From: Deltaproteobacteria bacterium
Lineage (GTDB): Bacteria > Desulfobacterota > GWC2-55-46
Assembly: GCA_016182705.1 (NCBI GenBank)
Contig: JACPGA010000122.1
Location: 1 to 7,596, forward strand
Length of the DNA: 7,596 bases
Reading direction: 5' to 3'
Shown here: one piece after another, positions 1 through 5,510 of the stretch
How the letters are laid out: the number at the start of each line of letters is the position of its first letter
Numbering within the stretch: the stretch's first letter is position 1
The notes under the pieces: model-generated
Seen by the model: the letters and a program-made list of their open reading frames with translations, nothing else
Told to the model about the DNA's origin: nothing
The model's database searches: none
Made by a program: the position numbers and the translations under genes

Positions 1-245
1 ATGAGCTCGCCGTCCTTGCTCTGGCTGACAAGTATGGATATGCCCCTGCCCGTATAGAAATACGGCATCATCAGGAGCCTGCCGTGCCAGAAGGCGAATA
101 TCACCTGTCTTCCAGCGGCGGCCGCCTTCCTGTATTCACCGCAGTTCACGAACTCGAGGCGCATCGTTGTGCGAAGGCACCTTATGATGCCTCGCGCGAG
201 CACGGGAGCCGCAACGGCTACTATTTTGTCGAGTTTTTTTCCCAT
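1..245 (-). CDS. DUF374-family lysophospholipid acyltransferase-like protein, N-terminal part (LpxJ-like candidate)
   Basis: Only the first 81 residues are present; the gene runs off the left edge. The translation begins MGKKLDKIV and has a hydrophobic, basic N-terminal segment (about residues 8-25) suited to membrane association. It then carries the block VIFAFWHGRLL (48-58) and SQSKDGEL (74-81), the hallmark pair of the DUF374 branch of glycerolipid/lipid A acyltransferases. His54 is the likely catalytic base. The classical HX4D acid is not at its usual place (HGRLLM). Known of the family: LpxJ of epsilonproteobacteria is a DUF374 lipid A secondary acyltransferase. Inference: position directly after msbA and lpxB suggests a similar role here. 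The ATG at 243-245 gives a normal family N-terminus. It has no clear Shine-Dalgarno sequence, and the frame stays open upstream into the msbA end, so an upstream GTG is possible. It lies 46 nt after msbA, probably in the same operon. Confidence 0.8.
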   Translation of the reverse strand, partial: MGKKLDKIVAVAAPVLARGIIRCLRTTMRLEFVNCGEYRKAAAAGRQVIFAFWHGRLLMMPYFYTGRGISILVSQSKDGEL

Positions 246-291
246 TTGAGAGTAGCCAAAGAATAACACGGACAGGGCAGCCTGTTCAACA

Positions 292-2055
292 TCAAGCCTT
301 GAACTGCATTGAATAAAGACGCGAGTACTCCCCCTGCGCCCCAAGAAGCTCTTCATGCCTGCCGGTCTCTTTTATCATGCCATCCGAAAGGACTATTATC
401 CTGTCGGCGTTCCTTATCGTCGAGAGCCTGTGCGCGATGACAAAAGTCGTCCTGCCCTTCATAAGGTTCGCAAGAGCCTTTTGCACTTCGAACTCGGACT
501 CAGAGTCAAGCGCGGAAGTCGCCTCGTCAAGTATGAGGATGGGCGCGTTCTTCAGGAGGGCCCTCGCGATGGAAAGCCTCTGCCTCTCGCCGCCCGAAAG
601 CTTCACTCCGCTCTCGCCAATGACCGTGTCATAACCCTGAGGCAGTCTCATTATGAATTCATGGGCATTGGCCGCCCTTGCCGCTTCCACAAGCCTTGTC
701 TCGTCCGTATTCAGGCTGCCGTAAGCTATGTTGGCGCGAACAGTATCGTTAAATAGCGTCACCTGCTGGGAGACTATCGCCATCGCGTTTCTGAGAGAAA
801 CCAGAGATATGTCTTTTGAATCCCTGCCGTCTATGAGGATGGAGCCCGCGGTTACATCATAGAACCTCGGGATGAGGTTCACGAAAGTGGACTTTCCCGC
901 GCCCGAGCTGCCGACGATCGCGATTATCTCCCCTTTTTTCACTGTGAGGTCGATGCCCTTCAGGACCCACTCTTCGCCGTACCTGAAAGACACCCCTTTG
1001 AACTCTATCGATTCGTTTACTCCTTCAATGGGCTGAGCGCCTGAATCCGGCTCGCCGGGCATGTCCATGAGCTCGAAGACCCTCTGGGCCGCGGCTATGC
1101 CCTGTTGTATATTTAGGTTCACGCCGTTCAGGGCCTTGATTGGCTGGTAGAACATCAGCACAGCGGCGAAAAACGAGATGAACGACTCTGGCGCAAGCGT
1201 GCCCTGGTGTATCCTGTAGGCCGCATACCATATTGTCACGGCAAAGGCGACAGCGCCGAGCGTTTCCATGAGGGGAGAAGAGATGGAGCGCACCTTGATG
1301 CTCTTCACCTGGCTTTTCATGTAGCTCTCATTTTCCTTCTGAAACCGGCCTTCCTCATAGCTTTCCATTCCGAAGGCCTTCACTACCCTTACGCCTGATA
1401 TGGACTCGTGCAGCAGGCCTGTCATCGAGCCCATTGTTATCTGGTTCTGCCTGGAGACCTTTTTCATCTTCTGCCCCAGCTTCCTCATCGGGTAGGCTGA
1501 AAGGGGCAGGGCTATGGAAGCGGCAAGCGCGAGCTTCCAGTCGAGGCTCACCACGACCGCGCCGAGAACGACTATCGTGAGGCTCTGCTTCAATATCTGG
1601 GCGACAGCCTCGGCGGTAGAAGTCTGTATGAGGTAGACGTCGTGGGTTATCCTCGAAGAGAGCGTCCCTGTAGGCGTGGAACTGAAGTAAGCGACCGGAA
1701 GGCGAAGGATGTGCCTGTACAGGCTATCCCTCAGGTCCCGAACTATCCCCTGCCCGACGAACCCCATGAAATAGGTCTGCCCGTAGGAGCTGAACCCCTT
1801 CAATGCCGCGACCGCTATAAGAACAAGCGGTATCGCGAGCATTATCTCTTCCTTGGATAACGTAAGAAGATGAAAGGGCAGGATGTCTATTTCCGCGCCG
1901 CCTTTCCCGGCCGCGAAAAGGAACTTCATGACCGGGCCTATGAGGTAGGCCATCGCGCCGTTGGCGAGGGCATATCCTACCATGCACAGGAACGCCAGGA
2001 AAAAATGGCCCTTGTACGCAGGCAATAGCCTCAATATGCGGATGTAGGTATTCAA
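292..2055 (-). CDS. msbA: Lipid A export ABC transporter, permease and ATP-binding half-transporter MsbA
   Basis: A 587-residue half-transporter, close to the 582 residues of E. coli MsbA. It acts as an inner-membrane homodimer that flips the lipid A-core precursor to the periplasmic leaflet. The N-terminal half (about 15-310) has the six hydrophobic segments of an ABC exporter. The ATPase domain has all key motifs: Walker A GSSGAGKST (382-390), Q-loop Gln430, signature LSGGERQR (486-493), Walker B ILILDEAT (506-513), D-loop SALD and H-loop His542, so it looks active. The start is TTG at 2053-2055; an in-frame TGA lies 15 nt upstream, so no earlier start is available. TTG overlaps the lpxB TGA stop (TTGA), and there is no strong ribosome-binding site, so translational coupling to lpxB is likely. 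A generic multidrug exporter of the same fold cannot be excluded from sequence alone, but the lipid A gene context supports MsbA. Confidence 0.92.
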   Translation of the reverse strand: MNTYIRILRLLPAYKGHFFLAFLCMVGYALANGAMAYLIGPVMKFLFAAGKGGAEIDILPFHLLTLSKEEIMLAIPLVLIAVAALKGFSSYGQTYFMGFVGQGIVRDLRDSLYRHILRLPVAYFSSTPTGTLSSRITHDVYLIQTSTAEAVAQILKQSLTIVVLGAVVVSLDWKLALAASIALPLSAYPMRKLGQKMKKVSRQNQITMGSMTGLLHESISGVRVVKAFGMESYEEGRFQKENESYMKSQVKSIKVRSISSPLMETLGAVAFAVTIWYAAYRIHQGTLAPESFISFFAAVLMFYQPIKALNGVNLNIQQGIAAAQRVFELMDMPGEPDSGAQPIEGVNESIEFKGVSFRYGEEWVLKGIDLTVKKGEIIAIVGSSGAGKSTFVNLIPRFYDVTAGSILIDGRDSKDISLVSLRNAMAIVSQQVTLFNDTVRANIAYGSLNTDETRLVEAARAANAHEFIMRLPQGYDTVIGESGVKLSGGERQRLSIARALLKNAPILILDEATSALDSESEFEVQKALANLMKGRTTFVIAHRLSTIRNADRIIVLSDGMIKETGRHEELLGAQGEYSRLYSMQFKA

Positions 2056-3065
2056 GTCTTGCGCACCATGTCAGGTGAGGTGTTGTAGTCAAGGAAGTGC
2101 AGGTTGGTGATGGTGTTGTATATGGACTTTGCCACCCTCTCTGTTGCCCCTCCCCTGCCCAGGTTCCTTTTTATCTCATCATAGCCCTCAAGTATGGCGT
2201 CCCTCTTCGAGCCTTCCAGCATGGAGAGGACCTCGCCTGCCGTCTTCTCGGGGGTCGCTTCATCCTGAATGAGCTCGGGGACTACCTTTCTTTCGGCCAC
2301 GATATTGGGCAATCCCGCCCCGGCTGATTTAAGATATTTCTGGAGGAGCTTGTCTTCTATACTGCCGGCAGCTGGCAGCAGAAAACGCGCGCCCTTTAAT
2401 TTTAGCGATATCAGGCCCGCCGCCTTGACCATCGGGCCAAGCAGCTTTTTCACCTCGCCTGTCCTGCTGCCCGGCAGCAGGGCTATCGCCGTCTCATTCG
2501 GCCCGATGGACAAGGACGTCCTTGCCTCGGCGGCCGCCAGGTCGCATTTCACGATGTCCGCGAGCGGATGTCCCACGTACTCGACGTCCACCCCGACCTG
2601 CCTGTAAAGGGAGACCTCAAAGGGGAAGACGACCAGCATCTTATCGACGAGGCGGGCGATCTTCGCGAGCCTGCCCTTTCTCCATGCCCAGACCTGCGGG
2701 CTTATGTAATAGATGACCGGTATGCCGAGCCGCTTGGCCTCTTTCGCGAGCCGGAGGTTGAAGTCCGGGAAGTCAATGAGGACTACCGCGTCGAAGTGGT
2801 CAGTGCGCAGATCTCCCTTCAACGCCCTCATTGATTTCAAAATCTTGAGGAGCTTGTTCAGTACCTCGACTATGCCGACGACCGAGACCTCGCGCGAATC
2901 GAGCCCGAAAAGGCCCTCGTCCTTCATGCGAGTGCCGCCCATGCCTGAAAAATACAGGCCGGGTATCATCCGCTTCAACGACTTCATGAGTGCCGCGCCG
3001 TGCAGGTCGCCTGATTCTTCGCCGCTGACTATGAAAATGCTTTTTCCGTTTGAATGGGGGTTCAT
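2052..3065 (-). CDS. lpxB: Lipid A disaccharide synthase LpxB with an internal in-frame deletion of about 60 residues
   Basis: LpxB is a GT-B glycosyltransferase (family GT19) that condenses UDP-2,3-diacylglucosamine with lipid X to form the lipid A disaccharide on the inner membrane. The N-terminal half is normal: SGEESGD (14-20), VVGIVEVL (62-69), IDFPDFN (97-103), ISPQVWAWR (121-129), FPFE (147-150), VGHPLAD (164-170) and LLPGSR (196-201). The C-terminal LPNIVAERKVVPEL (252-265) is also typical. Between SAGAG (247-251) and LPNIV, however, the segment matching about residues 252-312 of E. coli LpxB is absent, including the SGT-A-x-LE motif of the nucleotide-sugar-binding domain. Total length is 337 against about 380. 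Identity is clear, but activity is doubtful. The C-terminus extends about 15 residues past the usual end and overlaps the msbA start. The ATG start is fixed by an in-frame TAA two codons upstream. AAGG lies only one base before the ATG, so the ribosome-binding site is poor. Confidence 0.9.
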   Translation of the reverse strand: MNPHSNGKSIFIVSGEESGDLHGAALMKSLKRMIPGLYFSGMGGTRMKDEGLFGLDSREVSVVGIVEVLNKLLKILKSMRALKGDLRTDHFDAVVLIDFPDFNLRLAKEAKRLGIPVIYYISPQVWAWRKGRLAKIARLVDKMLVVFPFEVSLYRQVGVDVEYVGHPLADIVKCDLAAAEARTSLSIGPNETAIALLPGSRTGEVKKLLGPMVKAAGLISLKLKGARFLLPAAGSIEDKLLQKYLKSAGAGLPNIVAERKVVPELIQDEATPEKTAGEVLSMLEGSKRDAILEGYDEIKRNLGRGGATERVAKSIYNTITNLHFLDYNTSPDMVRKT

Positions 3066-3080
3066 GCCTTAAAATCCGAC

Positions 3081-3123
3081 GGTAGTCTGATGAAATAAAC
3101 TACCCTGCCGCAGTGCGGGTTAG
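3081..3123 (-). promoter_or_regulatory. Two mutually exclusive hairpins in the lpxB leader
   Basis: Hairpin one pairs 3081-3086 (ggtagt) perfectly with 3099-3104 (actacc) across a 12-nt loop. Hairpin two pairs 3100-3109 with 3116-3123 as an interrupted stem (cta-ccc-gc with gc-ggg-tag, small bulges). Both use bases 3100-3104, so they cannot form together. They end 16 nt before the lpxB start codon. The base pairing is read directly from the sequence; a regulatory role is only inferred, and stems this short also arise by chance. Confidence 0.25.
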
Positions 3124-3159
3124 ATATCTCTATACAAGTTGCTTAAAAACTTTTATTAA

Positions 3160-3224
3160 GGCTGATCAAAAAAGCTCCAGACGCGCGAATCTGACAACGA
3201 AACAGATGGACTTTTTGAGCAGCC
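3160..3224. repeat. Imperfect inverted repeat after the oxidoreductase gene (dispersed palindromic element or terminator-like stem)
   Basis: The left arm 3160-3179 reads ggctgatcaaaaaagctcca on the plus strand. The right arm 3207-3224, read on the minus strand, is ggctgctcaaaaagtcca. They match apart from one substitution and two single-base indels, around a 27-nt loop that contains smaller pairings (atctg/cagat). The element begins two bases past the oxidoreductase stop. Its ends resemble short palindromic repeats that I recall as common between genes in Nitrospirota and Deltaproteobacteria; this is from memory and unchecked. It could also act as a transcription attenuator, although a clean U-tract is lacking. 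Confidence 0.6.
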
Positions 3225-3226
3225 GG

Positions 3227-4186
3227 TCAGACAGCCTGAGGTCTCCCTGCCTTTACAGCTGCCTGTATGTGCTCGGCAAGCTCAAGGGCCCGGAGGCCGT
3301 CTGCGCCTGAAACTACAGGCGGCTTGCCGGTAGCTATAGAATCAAGGAAGCTTGCGAGCTCTGTCAGGATGGCGTCCTTTTTCTCGACGGTTATTTCCTC
3401 ATCAACCTGTGTTGCCGTGGACCCTGGCGCGCCTGGGACCGTATTGGTTATCGTGAGTCCCTGGGCCCCGTAATCGATCGATATGATCGTGCCCTGCTGG
3501 TATACGTTTATCTTTCTCGCGCGCTCTTTTGAGACCCTGCTCGCGGTAAGGCTGGCCACGCACCCGCTCTTGAATGTGACGCGCGCGTTCGCGAAGTCTG
3601 CCTTGCCCGGGGAAACGACCGGTATTCCTGTGGCCTCGACCGTCTCCGGCTCAGAGCCTGCCATCGACAGCACGAGGTCAAGGTCGTGGATCATGAGGTC
3701 AAGGATGACGTCCACGTCAGTCGACCTGTTGGGAAACGGCGAGACCCTGAACGCCTCTATGAATATTGGGTCTTTTATCCTGTTGCCGAGCGCTATCATC
3801 GAGCCGTTGAATCTTTCGAGGTGGCCTACCTGTAGGACCACGCCAGTCCTCTTCGCCTCGGCCACAAGTGAGCGGGCCTCGTCAGTGGTCGTGGTGATGG
3901 GCTTTTCCATCATCACGTGAACGCCCCTTGAAAGGAACTCCATCCCGAGCCTGTAGTGGTGCTCCGTGGGAGTTACTATGCTCACGGCCTCGACCTGGCC
4001 GAAGAGGTCTTTTACGTCATTGAAGGCGCGGGTGCCGAACTCGGCCGCCACTTCAGCGGCCCTCGCGGGGTTGGCGTCAAAGACACCGACGAACTCCGCT
4101 CCCTCCAGCATGGCGTGCTTCTGCGCGTGCAGCCTGCCGAGATATCCTACGCCGACGACGGCGGTCTTAATCTTCTTCCTGGACAT
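3227..4186 (-). CDS. Gfo/Idh/MocA-family NAD(P)-dependent oxidoreductase in the lipid A cluster (GnnA-like candidate)
   Basis: A 319-residue soluble dehydrogenase. The N-terminal Rossmann fold has the dinucleotide-binding glycine motif VGVGYLG (11-17), the family lysine motif EKP (94-96) and GHLERFN (121-127). The catalytic region DLMIHDLD (163-170) holds Asp163 and His167, and a C-terminal alpha/beta domain follows. No signal peptide is seen. Known of the family: members oxidise sugar or nucleotide-sugar hydroxyls. In Acidithiobacillus ferrooxidans and Leptospira, GnnA of this family oxidises UDP-GlcNAc at C3 so that GnnB can aminate it, and in A. ferrooxidans the pair lies between lpxA and lpxB. 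The position here is the same, but no aminotransferase gene is present in the window. The ATG follows AGAGGA by 6 nt and overlaps the lpxA end by 20 nt, so coupling is expected. Substrate is inferred from context only. Confidence 0.88.
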   Translation of the reverse strand: MSRKKIKTAVVGVGYLGRLHAQKHAMLEGAEFVGVFDANPARAAEVAAEFGTRAFNDVKDLFGQVEAVSIVTPTEHHYRLGMEFLSRGVHVMMEKPITTTTDEARSLVAEAKRTGVVLQVGHLERFNGSMIALGNRIKDPIFIEAFRVSPFPNRSTDVDVILDLMIHDLDLVLSMAGSEPETVEATGIPVVSPGKADFANARVTFKSGCVASLTASRVSKERARKINVYQQGTIISIDYGAQGLTITNTVPGAPGSTATQVDEEITVEKKDAILTELASFLDSIATGKPPVVSGADGLRALELAEHIQAAVKAGRPQAV

Positions 4187-5009
4187 CGCTCTTCCTCTTT
4201 GTCCTTTCCCTTGCTATGCCCCTTCTCGAGGTTGCTATGAAGTCCGCGAACCTCCTGGCGTGCCTGGAAGCGGGCATCTCCTGCCTGAGCCTTTCCACTG
4301 CCGCGGCTGTTGAAAGGGACGACCTGAAGACTATGTTATATGACCTCTTTATCTCGTCTATCTCTTCCCTTGAAAAGCCCTGCCTCCGGATGCCCACGGC
4401 ATTGAGCCTGTATACGCTCGCCCTGTTGCCGACCGCCATGACATACGGCGGGATGTCCTTGCTCACGGCGGAAGCGCCGCCTATTATGCAGTAGGCGCCT
4501 ATCCTCACGTGCTGGTGGACCGCTACGAGCCCGCCGACTATGGCGTTGTTGTCTATTGTGACATGGCCGCCAAGGGTCGCCGTATTCGCCATAATGAGGT
4601 TGTCGCCGAGGCGGCAGTCATGGGCGATGTGGACGTAGTTCATGAAAAGGTTGTTGCTGCCGCACTCTGTCTTGAGCCTGTCTTTAGTCGTGGCCCTGTG
4701 TATGGTGACGAACTCCCTTATGACGTTGTTGTCGCCTATTATGGTCTCGGTCTTTTCATTCTTGTAGCCCAGGTCCTGCGGGGGCGCGCCGATGGAGACA
4801 AACTGGAATATATGGTTGTCCTTGCCGATGGTCGTCCATTTATCGATGACCACATGGGAGGATATCTTCGTGTTCGCGCCTATTTTTACGTTTTCCCCTA
4901 TGACCGTGAAGGGGCCTATCTCGACGCCTGCGTCCAGCTCGGCAGTGGGATGGACGCTGGCCGTGGGGTCGATCCTGACTTCCTTGAGCGTTGCCGCGGA
5001 CTTGCTCAT
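4167..5009 (-). CDS. lpxA: Acyl-ACP:UDP-N-acetylglucosamine O-acyltransferase LpxA
   Basis: The first enzyme of lipid A synthesis, a cytosolic homotrimer that moves a 3-hydroxyacyl chain from ACP to the 3-position of UDP-GlcNAc. The 280 residues from ATG 5009 show hexapeptide repeats of a left-handed beta-helix (IGPFTVIGENVKIG and on), the conserved QDLGYK and REFVTIHRAT blocks, and the catalytic His in HIAHDC (His130). GNRA follows near 194-197, and then the helical C-terminal domain (RRQGFSREEI). The residue matching the E. coli acyl-chain ruler Gly173 is also Gly (second Gly of IIGGAS, residue 178), which fits a long chain of about C14 rather than C10. I chose ATG 5009 because AAAGGTGG ends 8 nt upstream. 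A GTG at 5021 would add four residues. The gene starts 24 nt after fabZ and overlaps the oxidoreductase gene by 20 nt. If that neighbour is GnnA-like, this LpxA may accept a 3-amino sugar. Confidence 0.95.
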   Translation of the reverse strand: MSKSAATLKEVRIDPTASVHPTAELDAGVEIGPFTVIGENVKIGANTKISSHVVIDKWTTIGKDNHIFQFVSIGAPPQDLGYKNEKTETIIGDNNVIREFVTIHRATTKDRLKTECGSNNLFMNYVHIAHDCRLGDNLIMANTATLGGHVTIDNNAIVGGLVAVHQHVRIGAYCIIGGASAVSKDIPPYVMAVGNRASVYRLNAVGIRRQGFSREEIDEIKRSYNIVFRSSLSTAAAVERLRQEMPASRHARRFADFIATSRRGIARERTKRKSDVQEED

Positions 5010-5017
5010 ATAAAAAG

Positions 5018-5025
5018 CCACCTTT
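5018..5025 (-). promoter_or_regulatory. Ribosome-binding site deciding the lpxA start
   Basis: AAAGGTGG on the minus strand lies 8 nt before the ATG at 5009. It differs from AGGAGG by one base in its core. It includes the alternative GTG (5019-5021), so that GTG would not use it. A weaker AAGGGA further upstream could serve the GTG. Confidence 0.6.
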
Positions 5026-5033
5026 CCCTTGTA

Positions 5034-5510
5034 TTATTTTTCGACTATGGTCGCCATGAGCTCAGCCTCGGCCACCAGGGCCCCGGCCACAAATGCCTCG
5101 CCCTTGAATACCCAGATGACGCCGCGGCACTTTGTCACGGTAAGAACGAACTCTACCGTATCTCCCGGCACGACCGGCTTTCTGAACCGGGCGTTATCTA
5201 TGCCCATGAAGTAAACGGCCTTGTTCGCGACCCCAGCAGATTTAAACGCGAGGACGCCGCCGACCTGGGCCATCGCCTCGACTATGAGAACGCCGGGCAT
5301 GATGGGGTGGCCGGGAAAATGGCCCGCGAAAAATGGCTCGTTTATGCTGACGTTCTTTAATCCTCTCGCCGATTTGCCAGGTTCGAGCTCGAGTATCCTG
5401 TCGATGAGAAGAAAGGGATACCGGTGCGGAAGAATATTCATTATCTCCGTAATTTCCATGACGGCGGCGCCCGATGCCTTCTGTTGAGACTGCGCTTCGA
5501 TCGTGCTCAT
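5034..5510 (-). CDS. fabZ: 3-hydroxyacyl-ACP dehydratase FabZ
   Basis: A 158-residue hot-dog-fold dehydratase of type II fatty acid synthesis that removes water from 3-hydroxyacyl-ACP. It competes with LpxA and LpxD for that substrate, which explains its usual place between them. Visible signatures are [13 protein letters not shown] (26-38), the active-site helix region [11 protein letters not shown] (63-73) with catalytic His64, and LIVEAMAQ (75-82) with Glu78. Then come [13 protein letters not shown] (101-113) and PGDT (115-118). The protein has 17 residues (STIEAQSQQ...) before the usual family start at Met18. The longer start is well supported because AGGAGGG lies 4 nt before ATG 5510, inside the last codons of lpxD. 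The lpxD stop TAA abuts this ATG with no gap, indicating coupled translation. Confidence 0.96.
   Translation of the reverse strand: MSTIEAQSQQKASGAAVMEITEIMNILPHRYPFLLIDRILELEPGKSARGLKNVSINEPFFAGHFPGHPIMPGVLIVEAMAQVGGVLAFKSAGVANKAVYFMGIDNARFRKPVVPGDTVEFVLTVTKCRGVIWVFKGEAFVAGALVAEAELMATIVEK

Larger units (their letters stand above)
3066..3226 (-). other. 161-bp non-coding spacer between the oxidoreductase gene and lpxB
   Basis: This is the only sizeable gap in an otherwise tightly packed gene series. It is richer in A and T than the flanking genes, especially at 3131-3170. On the minus strand it contains no start codon followed by a useful open frame. It holds a large imperfect inverted repeat next to the oxidoreductase stop, an AT-rich short inverted repeat at 3142-3160 (arms CTTAA/TTAAG), and two small overlapping hairpins just before lpxB. 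A separate promoter for lpxB-msbA could lie here. The best -10-like string is TATAGA on the minus strand (about 3129-3134), but I see no matching -35, so I do not call a promoter. Confidence 0.6.

Noticed and set aside
84..266. A 60-codon plus-strand frame near the left edge.
   Set aside because: The minus strand here encodes the DUF374 acyltransferase with FWHGRLL and SQSKDGEL motifs, which explains the region.
3129..3165. A possible promoter for lpxB (TATAGA as -10).
   Set aside because: No acceptable -35 hexamer is found at 16-19 nt; the AT-rich spacer alone is not enough to call it.
3160..3224. A classical Rho-independent terminator after the oxidoreductase gene.
   Set aside because: The stem is AT-rich inside, has a 27-nt loop, and is followed by TTAATAAAAG rather than a run of U; read-through into lpxB is also expected from gene order.
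3113..3310. A 65-codon plus-strand frame starting in the spacer before lpxB.
   Set aside because: It runs through the inverted repeat and into the oxidoreductase gene, is short and low in recognisable features, and has no convincing ribosome-binding site.
4509..5360. A 283-codon open frame on the plus strand, opposite lpxA and fabZ.
   Set aside because: It spans two well-supported genes and their junction on the other strand and has no recognisable domain; it is a mirror of their codon bias.
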